Shown here: positions 43,373 to 51,243 of the stretch, in pieces
Position numbering within the stretch: position 1 is the stretch's first letter
Layout: each line of letters begins with the position of its first letter
Translations under genes and position numbers: made by a program
The notes under the pieces: generated by a model
The model's database searches: none
What the model was told of the DNA's origin: nothing
Seen by the model: the letters and a program-made list of their open reading frames with translations, nothing else
DNA from: Flavobacterium humidisoli
GTDB taxonomy: Bacteria; Bacteroidota; Bacteroidia; Flavobacteriales; Flavobacteriaceae
Assembly: GCF_023272795.1 (NCBI RefSeq)
Contig: NZ_CP096829.1
Span: forward strand, 1,612,001-1,676,000
Direction: 5' to 3'
DNA: 64,000 nt

Positions 43373-43401
43373 AAGGGTCAAATATTAAAAATCTGACCCT
43401 T
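43373..43401 (-). promoter_or_regulatory. Hairpin between mreB and mreC
   Basis: AAGGGTCA (43373-43380) and TGACCCTT (43394-43401) pair over 8 bp with a 13-base loop, about 30 bases after the mreB stop. No T-run follows on the minus strand, so it is more likely a processing or attenuation site than a full terminator, which could keep MreB in excess of MreC. Confidence 0.45.
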
Positions 43402-43431
43402 ATAAAAGTAAATTGATTGTTATTTTGAATC

Positions 43432-44460
43432 TTATTTGATTAAGATACTTTTAAATTTAGCGATGTTTTTAAGAGCCATTCCTGTTCCTCGTACAACTGC
43501 TCTTAAAGGATCTTCGGCAATATAAACCGGTAAGTCTGTTTTTTGAGAAATACGTTTGTCAAGGCCTCTTAACATTGATCCACCACCAGCTAAATAGATA
43601 CCAGTGTTGTAGATATCTGCTGCTAATTCTGGCGGAGTCTGAGATAATGTTTCCATTACCGCATCTTCAATACGCTGAATAGATTTGTCTAGTGCTTTTG
43701 CAATTTCACGGTAAGAAACATCTACTTGTTTTGGTTTACCAGTAAGTAAATCTCTACCTTGAACTGACATATCTTCTGGCGGACCATCTAAATCTTCGAT
43801 TGCCGCTCCAATTTGAATTTTAATTTTTTCTGCAGTACTTTCTCCCACAAAAAGGTTGTGTTGTGTACGCATGTAATAAACGATGTCGTTTGTGAAAACA
43901 TCACCTGCAATTTTTACAGATTTGTCACACACAATTCCGCCTAAAGCGATAACAGCAATTTCTGTTGTACCACCTCCGATATCTACAATCATGTTACCTT
44001 TTGGCTGCATAATGTCTATACCAATACCAATTGCCGCTGCCATTGGCTCATGAATCAAATAAACTTCTTTTCCGTTTACTCTCTCACAAGATTCCTTCAC
44101 CGCTCTCATCTCCACTTCAGTAATACCAGAAGGAATACATACAACCATACGTAAAGCTGGAGTAAACATTCTTTTTTTCAATGCAGGAATACTTTTAATG
44201 AACATATTGATCATTTTTTCCGAAGCATCAAAATCAGCAATTACACCATCTTTCAAAGGCCTTATAGTTTTGATGTTTTCATGTGTTTTACCTTGCATCA
44301 TATTGGCTTCCTTACCAACAGCAATGATTTTGCCTGATACTCTATCACGTGCAACGATAGACGGACTATCAATGACAACTTTATCATTATGAATGATTAA
44401 AGTGTTTGCGGTTCCAAGGTCTATCGCAATATCCTCGGTCATGAAATCAAAAAATCCCAT
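43432..44460 (-). CDS. mreB: Rod shape-determining actin-like protein MreB
   Basis: A 342-residue actin homologue. The phosphate-binding motif is DLGTANTLI, followed by IHEPMAAAIGIG, IVDIGGGTTEIAVIALGG and YLAGGGSMLRGLDK. The N-terminal amphipathic segment MGFFDFMTE would help membrane attachment. It forms filaments that position the elongation machinery. CAAAGTTA (44503-44510) upstream reads TAACTTTG on the minus strand, a possible own -7 element inside the purH-mreB gap. Confidence 0.97.
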   Translation of the reverse strand: MGFFDFMTEDIAIDLGTANTLIIHNDKVVIDSPSIVARDRVSGKIIAVGKEANMMQGKTHENIKTIRPLKDGVIADFDASEKMINMFIKSIPALKKRMFTPALRMVVCIPSGITEVEMRAVKESCERVNGKEVYLIHEPMAAAIGIGIDIMQPKGNMIVDIGGGTTEIAVIALGGIVCDKSVKIAGDVFTNDIVYYMRTQHNLFVGESTAEKIKIQIGAAIEDLDGPPEDMSVQGRDLLTGKPKQVDVSYREIAKALDKSIQRIEDAVMETLSQTPPELAADIYNTGIYLAGGGSMLRGLDKRISQKTDLPVYIAEDPLRAVVRGTGMALKNIAKFKSILIK

Positions 44461-44516
44461 AAGTTTTTTAGGGGTTTAAAATGTTATAAATTATTTATCG
44501 AACAAAGTTAAACAAA

Positions 44517-46043
44517 TTAATGTTTAAAATGACGAGTTCCTGTAAATACCATTGCAAGATTATTTTCGTTGCAATAATTTATGCTTAATTCGTCTTTTAT
44601 TGAACCTCCTGGCTGAATTACAGCAGTTATTCCTGCTTTTTTAGCTAATTCTACACAATCCGGAAATGGGAAAAATGCATCACTTGCCATCGAAGCTCCA
44701 TTTAAATCAAATCCAAAAGCTTTTGCTTTGTCAACAGCTTGAATTAAAGCGTCAACTCTTGAAGTCTGACCTGTACCTGATGAAATCAATGTTCCGTTCT
44801 TAGCAAATACAATAGTGTTTGATTTTGTATTCTTGCAGATTTTAGAAGCAAAGATCAAATCTTCGATCTCTTGAGCAGTAGGTTCTGTAATGGTAACGGT
44901 TTTTAAATGCTCTTTATTATCTGTAATATTATTTCTGTCCTGAATTAACAAACCATTAAGACAAGTTCTTACTTGACGAGAAGGTAATTCCACTTCATTT
45001 TGAACTAAAATAATTCTGTTTTTCTTCTCTTGTAAAACGGTAACTGCCTCATCATCATATGCAGGAGCGATTACAACCTCGCAGAATAATTTGTTGATTT
45101 CTTGCGCCGTTTCTAAATCAATTTTAGTGTTAGAAATTAACACTCCGCCAAAAGCAGAGGTTGGGTCACAAGCTAAAGCGGCTAAATAAGCTTCGCTGAT
45201 TGTTTTTCTTGAAGCCAATCCGCAAGCATTGTTGTGTTTTAAAATGGCGAATGTTGGTCCGTCAGTTTTAAATTCAGCAATTAAATTTACTGCAGCATCA
45301 ACATCCAGCAAATTGTTGTAAGATAGTTCTTTTCCGTGAAGTTTGTTGAACATTGCATCAAAATCTCCAAAGAAGAATCCTTTTTGGTGAGGGTTTTCAC
45401 CGTATCTTAAAACTTGACCATTTGCAATGCTTTCTTTGTAAATAGTCTCGTCTGTATTGAAATAATTAAAAATAGCTCCATCATAGTGAGATGAAACGTG
45501 GAATGCTTTAGTAGCCAACAATCTTCTGTTTTCCAAAGTTGTTGCTCCATCTTGCTCCGTAATCAAATCCAAAAGTAAGCTGTACTCGTTAACAGAAGCT
45601 ACAATTACAGTGTCTTTGAAATTTTTCGCACCAGCACGAATTAATGAAATTCCGCCAATATCGATTTTTTCAATAATATCTTGTTCGCTTGCTCCAGAAG
45701 CAACCGTTTTTTCAAAAGGATATAAATCAACAATTACCAAATCAATTTGAGGAATGTCAAATTCCTTCATTTGCTGAACGTCGCTTTCGTTGTCTTGACG
45801 ATTCAAGATTCCGCCAAAAATCTTTGGGTGTAAAGTTTTTACTCTTCCGCCAAGAATTTCAGGGAAAGAAGTGATATCTTCAACAGGAACGACTGGAATA
45901 CCAAGGTTTTTGATGAAATCTTCGGTTCCTCCAGTTGAATAAAGTGTTACATTTTGTTCGTGTAATTTTCTAACAATTGGTTCCAATCCATCTTTAGAAA
46001 AAACAGAAATTAATGCCGATTGTATTTTTTTTGTTGTGCTCAT
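44517..46043 (-). CDS. purH: Bifunctional AICAR transformylase/IMP cyclohydrolase
   Basis: A 508-residue enzyme for the last two steps of de novo IMP synthesis. The N-terminal MGS-like cyclohydrolase domain has SALISVFSKDG, TLYSTGGTEDFIK, LGGRVKTLHPKIFGG and the C-terminal transformylase domain has RYGENPHQKGFFFG, SYNNLLDVDAA, LKHNNACGLA and SDAFFPFPDCV. The frame extends to 46070, but CAAAAGTA at 46068-46075 reads TACTTTTG on the minus strand and would put the transcript start inside that extension. The ATG at 46043 is therefore chosen. mreB follows 56 bases later. Confidence 0.96.
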   Translation of the reverse strand: MSTTKKIQSALISVFSKDGLEPIVRKLHEQNVTLYSTGGTEDFIKNLGIPVVPVEDITSFPEILGGRVKTLHPKIFGGILNRQDNESDVQQMKEFDIPQIDLVIVDLYPFEKTVASGASEQDIIEKIDIGGISLIRAGAKNFKDTVIVASVNEYSLLLDLITEQDGATTLENRRLLATKAFHVSSHYDGAIFNYFNTDETIYKESIANGQVLRYGENPHQKGFFFGDFDAMFNKLHGKELSYNNLLDVDAAVNLIAEFKTDGPTFAILKHNNACGLASRKTISEAYLAALACDPTSAFGGVLISNTKIDLETAQEINKLFCEVVIAPAYDDEAVTVLQEKKNRIILVQNEVELPSRQVRTCLNGLLIQDRNNITDNKEHLKTVTITEPTAQEIEDLIFASKICKNTKSNTIVFAKNGTLISSGTGQTSRVDALIQAVDKAKAFGFDLNGASMASDAFFPFPDCVELAKKAGITAVIQPGGSIKDELSINYCNENNLAMVFTGTRHFKH

Positions 46044-46208
46044 TGTGTAGTTATGATTTTGAGACTGCAAAAGTAGTTTTTTTATATATTATATTAAAGA
46101 AAATTAGTGTAACAAAATGCTAAAAAAATCTACTGATGAGTAAGTTAACTTTTATTAGGTTTTTGAATTTAAATTATTGAATTTTACTTTATTGAAAAAT
46201 ACAAAAAT

Positions 46209-47456
46209 ATGATCGTTTATCTAAGATTATTAAAAGAAAGTCTAAGCTTTGCCATCAATGCTTTGCGAAATAATAAATTACGAACTTTATTGTCGCTTTT
46301 AGGCGTAACGATCGGTATTTTTTCAATCATTGCCGTTTTGGCCGCTGTTGACTCTTTAGATAAAAAAATCTCTAAAGATCTGAGCAGCTTGGATAAAAAT
46401 ACAATTTATTTGATGAAATATTGCTTTGGGCCTTCTGAAATTCCGCAATGGAAGAGAGAGCAATTTCCAAATGTGAAATATGACGAATATATTGGGCTGA
46501 AAAACTCAATGAATGATACCGATCAAGTCGGATATCAGCTTTTTGTAAATAGAGAAAGTTTAAAATACGATTCTAAAACAGTCAGCGATGTAAATATTAT
46601 TCCGTCATCAAACGAAATGGTTGATATCGACGGATTGAGTTTTGACAAAGGAAGGTTTTATAACGAATCTGAATCTAATTCAGGAACTCCCGTTATTGTT
46701 TTAGGATACGATATAGCCGATGGCCTTTTTGGAACAAGTGATCCAATCGGGAAAAATATTCGCTTATATGGACAGCGATTTACTGTAATTGGCGTAATGG
46801 CAAAACAAGGAGCTGGTTTTTTTGGAGATAGCAATGATACTTCGGTTTATCTTCCAGCCAATTTTTTAAGAAGAATGTACGGAGATAGTGATTCCATGAC
46901 GCCTGTAATTGTTTTAAAACCGGTAAAAGGTGTAGATATGGATGCATACAAAGCAGAAATTGCACAAAAATTGAGAGCAATCCGTGGAATGAAAGCAGGA
47001 GAAATGGATAATTTCTTTATAAATGTGCTTTCTGGTTTTACTGATTTTATTGATGGAATTTTAGGTCAGATGAATTTTGTAGGATGGATTATCAGTGGGT
47101 TTTCTCTTTTAGTTGGAGGTTTCGGAATTGCGAATATCATGTTTGTTTCGGTTAAAGAAAGAACCAATCTTATCGGAATTCAGAAATCATTGGGGGCGAA
47201 GAATAAATTTATCCTATTTCAATTTTTGTTTGAAGCCGTTATTCTTTCTGTTATCGGTGGAATTATTGGACTGCTAATGGTTTGGGGAATCGCTGTAATC
47301 TTAACAAAAGTCCTCGATTTTGAATTTGTTTTGAGTTTAGGAAATATTCTTTTAGGAACTAGTTTAGCGGCTCTTATTGGTTTAATTTCTGGAATTTTGC
47401 CAGCGGTTTCGGCAGCAAATTTAGATCCAGTTGAAGCGATTCGTACAGGTATGTAG
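46209..47456 (+). CDS. ABC transporter permease, MacB/FtsX type
   Basis: A 415-residue permease with one N-terminal span (LRTLLSLLGVTIGIFSIIAVLAAV), a MacB-like periplasmic core (about 45-265) and three C-terminal spans forming the FtsX domain, ending in AANLDPVEAIRTGM. This ending is a hallmark of MacB-type permeases in Bacteroidota. No ATP-binding partner gene is next to it, so the ATPase must be encoded elsewhere. Such systems move lipoproteins, peptides or drugs across the envelope; the substrate here is unknown. It is divergent from purH. Confidence 0.9.
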   Translation: MIVYLRLLKESLSFAINALRNNKLRTLLSLLGVTIGIFSIIAVLAAVDSLDKKISKDLSSLDKNTIYLMKYCFGPSEIPQWKREQFPNVKYDEYIGLKNSMNDTDQVGYQLFVNRESLKYDSKTVSDVNIIPSSNEMVDIDGLSFDKGRFYNESESNSGTPVIVLGYDIADGLFGTSDPIGKNIRLYGQRFTVIGVMAKQGAGFFGDSNDTSVYLPANFLRRMYGDSDSMTPVIVLKPVKGVDMDAYKAEIAQKLRAIRGMKAGEMDNFFINVLSGFTDFIDGILGQMNFVGWIISGFSLLVGGFGIANIMFVSVKERTNLIGIQKSLGAKNKFILFQFLFEAVILSVIGGIIGLLMVWGIAVILTKVLDFEFVLSLGNILLGTSLAALIGLISGILPAVSAANLDPVEAIRTGM

Positions 47457-47546
47457 AATATTGTTTTTGTGTTATTTAATTGTAAATTTTGTTGAGTGAG
47501 AATAAATAGATACATTTGATAGACAACAAATTAAAACACAAGATAA

Positions 47547-48434
47547 ATGAGCTTTAATCTTAAATCTGTTGATACTGTTGAGTCGATTTCTAAGGAAGAT
47601 TTTAAAAAGAATTACTTAGATAAAAGAAAACCTTTAATCATAAAGGGACTTACAAAAGATTGGCCAGCAAGAGAAAAATGGTCAACAGAGTATTTCAAGC
47701 AGATTGCTGGAGAGATAGAGGTTAAACTTGTAGATAATTCAAAGGCAGATCCAACAAAAGTAATCAACGCTTCTATAGCGAGTATGAAATTTGGAGAATA
47801 CCTCGATTTGATAAAACGCGAACCAACACAATTGCGTATTTTCTTCTTCAATCTTTTTAAACACAGACCTGAATTAATTGATGATGTAAAAGTTCCAAAA
47901 GAATTAATGGGAGGTTTTATAGAAAGTATGCCTGCAATGTTTTTTGGAGGATCAAAGGCGATTACTTTCCTGCATTATGATATTGATTTGCCGCATCTTT
48001 TTCATACCCATTTTGGAGGAAGAAAACATATTATACTGTTTGACAATAAATGGAAAAAAAGACTTTATTGTGTGCCCAATACTACTTATGCCTTAGAAGA
48101 TTATGATGTTGCCAATCCCGATTTTGAAAAATTCCCTGCTTTGAAAGGAGTAGAAGGGTATGAAGTTTTCTTAGAACATGGAGATACGTTGTTTATGCCA
48201 ACCGGAATGTGGCATTGGATGCGTTATATTGATGGTTCTTTTTCTCTAACACTTCGCGCATGGGATGCATCATGGTCTAGAAAAATAGCCAGCGTTTGGA
48301 GTTTATTTATGCATGGCGCGGTAGATAGCGGTATAAAAGTAATTTTTAGAGAACGTTATGCAATCTGGCGTGAGAAAAGGGTTTTTAAAATTGCTGAAAA
48401 AGAATTAAAAAAGGATTTGAAAAAAGCGGGATGA
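47547..48434 (+). CDS. Cupin-like (JmjC-type) domain protein
   Basis: A 295-residue protein with a cupin/JmjC fold. FRKPLIIKGL-like RKPLIIKGLTKDWPA is the typical N-terminal strand. The putative iron site is formed by HYDIDLPH, with THFGGRKHIILFD, and MPTGMWHWMRYIDGS near the C-terminus. Such proteins are Fe(II)/2-oxoglutarate-dependent oxygenases that may hydroxylate proteins or tRNA; no substrate can be named. It begins 90 bases after the permease stop codon and is probably in the same unit, though a functional link is not evident. Confidence 0.85.
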   Translation: MSFNLKSVDTVESISKEDFKKNYLDKRKPLIIKGLTKDWPAREKWSTEYFKQIAGEIEVKLVDNSKADPTKVINASIASMKFGEYLDLIKREPTQLRIFFFNLFKHRPELIDDVKVPKELMGGFIESMPAMFFGGSKAITFLHYDIDLPHLFHTHFGGRKHIILFDNKWKKRLYCVPNTTYALEDYDVANPDFEKFPALKGVEGYEVFLEHGDTLFMPTGMWHWMRYIDGSFSLTLRAWDASWSRKIASVWSLFMHGAVDSGIKVIFRERYAIWREKRVFKIAEKELKKDLKKAG

Positions 48435-48468
48435 TTTAGAATTGTCATCGGTATCAGAACAAAATAAA

Positions 48469-48501
48469 AAAAAAATCCCAAGAAGCAATTTTTTGCGATT
48501 T
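48469..48501 (-). repeat. Degenerate copy of the accD terminator (direct repeat)
   Basis: TCCCAAGAAGCAATTT with preceding A-tract is shared with 49124-49156, and similarity continues for about 33 bases with two mismatches. In this copy the mismatches weaken the hairpin. It ends beside the stop codon of the lipoprotein gene. The two copies flank that gene. Confidence 0.75.
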
Positions 48502-49096
48502 ACTTGTGTTGTTTATTAGGAAACTTAATTTTTGTTCGATCCCATTTAATAGAATCAGAGTAATAGTAATCACTATTGGTTTTGTATTTTAAAACAGTAT
48601 CTTCTTCTTGTGTGGTTCTTCTTACGTAGTAGGTTTGTATGATGTTGCTTTTTAAAAAATCCAAAAAGTAAGGATTTTTAATTGTATCGCTTTGTGAGCC
48701 TATTATTAAAAGTTGTCTCCTTTTTTCTTTTGTTAAAATATTTTCTGACAGAAAATCGTTTAGACATTTTTTCGGAATTTTGACAATGTCTTTTGGTTGT
48801 AAATCAAGAAAATGTGGGAGTGTATCTTTTTCACTACCATAACTACATAAAATTTGAATATATCTTTTTTGATAAAAATATAAATTTCCTTTTTTGTCAA
48901 TTAATAATTGGCTTTCTCCATAGAAAAATCCTTTTGTTGATGGAGGAGGCACGCCTAATGAATCATAATATTTTTCAAGTTCTTTATCTTCATGAGAGAT
49001 GATGTAAGGTTTGTTTTTAATAACAGCTTTTTCTTCTTTTTTAGCACAATTCAAAAGAAGAAAGCAAATCATAAAACCAATAAAAATTCTAACCAT
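48500..49096 (-). CDS. Hypothetical lipoprotein
   Basis: A 198-residue protein with a lipoprotein signal (IGFMICFLLLNC, modified Cys17). After a charged linker, the rest is mixed alpha/beta with many Lys, Tyr and Asp residues. I recognise no domain. Base composition is AT-rich like its surroundings. It is flanked by direct repeats derived from a terminator, and it lies between the accD terminator and the end of a convergent gene, which suggests the gene arrived or moved there as a unit. Function unknown. Confidence 0.7.
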   Translation of the reverse strand: MVRIFIGFMICFLLLNCAKKEEKAVIKNKPYIISHEDKELEKYYDSLGVPPPSTKGFFYGESQLLIDKKGNLYFYQKRYIQILCSYGSEKDTLPHFLDLQPKDIVKIPKKCLNDFLSENILTKEKRRQLLIIGSQSDTIKNPYFLDFLKSNIIQTYYVRRTTQEEDTVLKYKTNSDYYYSDSIKWDRTKIKFPNKQHK

Positions 49097-49122
49097 AAAG
49101 AATGAGATTTAAAATAAAGATA

Positions 49123-49156
49123 TAAAAAAATCCCAAGAAGCAATTTCTTGGGATTT
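49123..49156 (-). terminator. Terminator after accD
   Basis: AAATCCCAAGAA and TTCTTGGGATTT form a perfect 12-bp stem with a GCAA tetraloop plus T residues on the minus strand, 23 bases after the accD stop codon. Confidence 0.92.
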
Positions 49157-49178
49157 TCTATTTTGAATAGTTTTAAAA

Positions 49179-50033
49179 CTATCGAATATCATTATTTTGA
49201 ATCAAATCGATATATAAGTTGATCTTATCTTTCAATTCTTTTCTAGGCGTGATAAAGTCTAAGAAACCGTGCTCTAATAAGAACTCAGCAGTTTGGAAAC
49301 CTTCTGGTAAATCTTTTCCTGTAGTGTCACGTACAACACGCGGACCAGCAAAACCAATCAAAGCGCCTGGCTCAGAGATGTTGATGTCTCCTAACATAGC
49401 GTAAGATGCAGTTGTTCCTCCAGTTGTAGGATCTGTACAAAGAGAGATGTAAGGTAATTTAGCTTCAGCTAATTGAGCTAGTTTTACAGAAGTTTTTGCT
49501 AATTGCATTAAAGAATAAGCAGCTTCCATCATACGAGCTCCACCAGATTTAGAAATCATTACAAATGGAAGTTTGTTTTTAATAGCATGATCAATACCTC
49601 TAGCGATTTTTTCACCTACTACAGCTCCCATAGATCCACCGATGAATGCAAAATCCATACAGCAAATTACAAGTTCTCTTCCTTTAGATTTTCCTACTCC
49701 CGTACGAACAGCGTCTTTTAAGTGAGTTTTTTCCATTACATCTTTCAAGCGCTCTGCATATTTTTTTGTATCCACAAAATGCAAAGGATCTTTAGAAGTC
49801 ATGTTTTTGTCTAACTCAACAAATTCGTTGTTGTCGAATAAAATTTCAAAATAGGTTGCGCTTCCAATTCGAACGTGAAAATCATCTTCAGGGCTCACGA
49901 ATAAATTTCTCGCTAATTCGTCAGCATCAATAATTTTTCCAGTAGGAGATTTGTACCACAATCCTTTCGGAACGTCCATCTTATCTTCTGTAGCGGTCGT
50001 AATCCCTTTTTCTTGTCTTTTAAACCAAGCCAT
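49179..50033 (-). CDS. accD: Acetyl-CoA carboxylase carboxyltransferase subunit beta, without zinc ribbon
   Basis: A 284-residue carboxyltransferase subunit that transfers carboxyl from biotin to acetyl-CoA to form malonyl-CoA. The core is intact: [54 protein letters not shown] and [20 protein letters not shown]. The N-terminal four-cysteine zinc ribbon of typical AccD is absent: the region [19 protein letters not shown] followed by [12 protein letters not shown] keeps the spacing but has no cysteine. A frame to 50063 includes 10 extra residues encoded in a repeat; [10 protein letters not shown] at 50033 is the family start. Confidence 0.94.
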   Translation of the reverse strand: MAWFKRQEKGITTATEDKMDVPKGLWYKSPTGKIIDADELARNLFVSPEDDFHVRIGSATYFEILFDNNEFVELDKNMTSKDPLHFVDTKKYAERLKDVMEKTHLKDAVRTGVGKSKGRELVICCMDFAFIGGSMGAVVGEKIARGIDHAIKNKLPFVMISKSGGARMMEAAYSLMQLAKTSVKLAQLAEAKLPYISLCTDPTTGGTTASYAMLGDINISEPGALIGFAGPRVVRDTTGKDLPEGFQTAEFLLEHGFLDFITPRKELKDKINLYIDLIQNNDIR

Positions 50034-50054
50034 ATTGAATGTTTTTTTTGTTTG

Positions 50055-50112
50055 AGGTTTCAAGTTTCAAGTTGCGAAACCTGAAACTTGAAACTTTAAA
50101 CTTGAAACTTTT
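50055..50112. repeat. 'GTTTCAAG' inverted repeat between fba and accD
   Basis: Words GGTTTCAAGTTTCAAGTT and AAACTTGAAACTTTAAAC occur in opposite orientation around GCGAAACCTG, with three copies of CTTGAAACTT or its complement. It forms a long, ambiguous hairpin in the 83-base gap of the operon. Confidence 0.75.
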
Positions 50113-50115
50113 TTA

Positions 50116-51183
50116 TTATAGTGTATTCACATTGTTTAAATCAGCAAAAGCTTGTTCAAGTCTTGCGTTGAATGTTACTTCGCTTTCACGAACCCATCTT
50201 CTTGGATCGTAATATTTTTTGTTTGGAGCATCTGCACCTTCTGGGTTACCAATTTGTGATTTTAAATAGTCAAGATTTTTAACCATGTAGTCACGGATTC
50301 CTTCAGTGTATGCAAACTGTAAATCTGTATCGATGTTCATTTTGATAACTCCGTAGCTAATTCCTTCTCTGATTTCTTCAAGTGTAGAACCTGAACCTCC
50401 GTGGAATACGAAATCAACTGGATTGTGTCCTGTGTTGAATTTGTTTTGTACGAAGTCTTGAGAATTTTTTAAGATTTTTGGAGTTAATTTTACGTTTCCT
50501 GGTTTGTAAACACCGTGAACGTTTCCGAAAGCAGCAGCAATAGTAAATTTAGGACTTACTTTAGATAATTCTTCGTAAGCGTAAGCTACTTCTTCTGGTT
50601 GAGTATATAATTTTGAGCTGTCAACATCAGAGTTATCAACACCATCTTCTTCACCACCTGTAATACCAAGTTCGATTTCTAATGTCATACCCATTTTGCT
50701 CATTCTAGCTAAATATTCTTTACAGATCTCGATGTTTTCTTCGATTGGCTCCTCAGACAAATCGATCATGTGAGAACTGAATAATGGTTTTCCTGTTTCT
50801 GCGAAGTGTTTTTCAGAAGCATCTAATAAACCATCAATCCAAGGTAAAAGTTTTTTTGCGCAGTGGTCAGTGTGTAAGATTACAGTTGCACCGTAAGCTT
50901 CTGCCAAAGTATGAATATGTTTTGCTCCCGCGATTCCTCCCGCGATTGCTGCTTTTTCACCTGCATTTGATAATCCTTTTCCAGCGTTGAATTGTGCTCC
51001 TCCGTTAGAAAATTGAATGATAACTGGCGCGTTTAGTTTTGCTGCAGTTTCAAGAACTCCGTTAATTGTGCTTGATCCAGTAACGTTTACTGCTGGAAGA
51101 GCAAAACCCTTCTCTTTAGCATAATTAAAGATCTCTTGTACTTGATCTCCTGTAGCTACTCCTGGTTTAATGTTATGTGCCAT
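50116..51183 (-). CDS. fbaA: Class II fructose-bisphosphate aldolase
   Basis: A 355-residue zinc-dependent aldolase splitting fructose 1,6-bisphosphate into glyceraldehyde 3-phosphate and dihydroxyacetone phosphate. The metal site includes TDHCAKK, with GGEEDGVDNSDVD and FGNVHGVYKPGN carrying others. The phosphate-binding FHGGSGSTLEEI and MNIDTDLQFAYTEGIRDYM are conserved. Length fits the E. coli-type (class IIA) branch. CAAAAATA (51222-51229; TATTTTTG on the minus strand) is a candidate -7 element, so it can be transcribed apart from tamL. Confidence 0.96.
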   Translation of the reverse strand: MAHNIKPGVATGDQVQEIFNYAKEKGFALPAVNVTGSSTINGVLETAAKLNAPVIIQFSNGGAQFNAGKGLSNAGEKAAIAGGIAGAKHIHTLAEAYGATVILHTDHCAKKLLPWIDGLLDASEKHFAETGKPLFSSHMIDLSEEPIEENIEICKEYLARMSKMGMTLEIELGITGGEEDGVDNSDVDSSKLYTQPEEVAYAYEELSKVSPKFTIAAAFGNVHGVYKPGNVKLTPKILKNSQDFVQNKFNTGHNPVDFVFHGGSGSTLEEIREGISYGVIKMNIDTDLQFAYTEGIRDYMVKNLDYLKSQIGNPEGADAPNKKYYDPRRWVRESEVTFNARLEQAFADLNNVNTL

Positions 51184-51243
51184 TGTAATTTTTTTTATAG
51201 TTGTTTTTAGTTTTTAGGTTGCAAAAATAAGAATTAATTAGCA

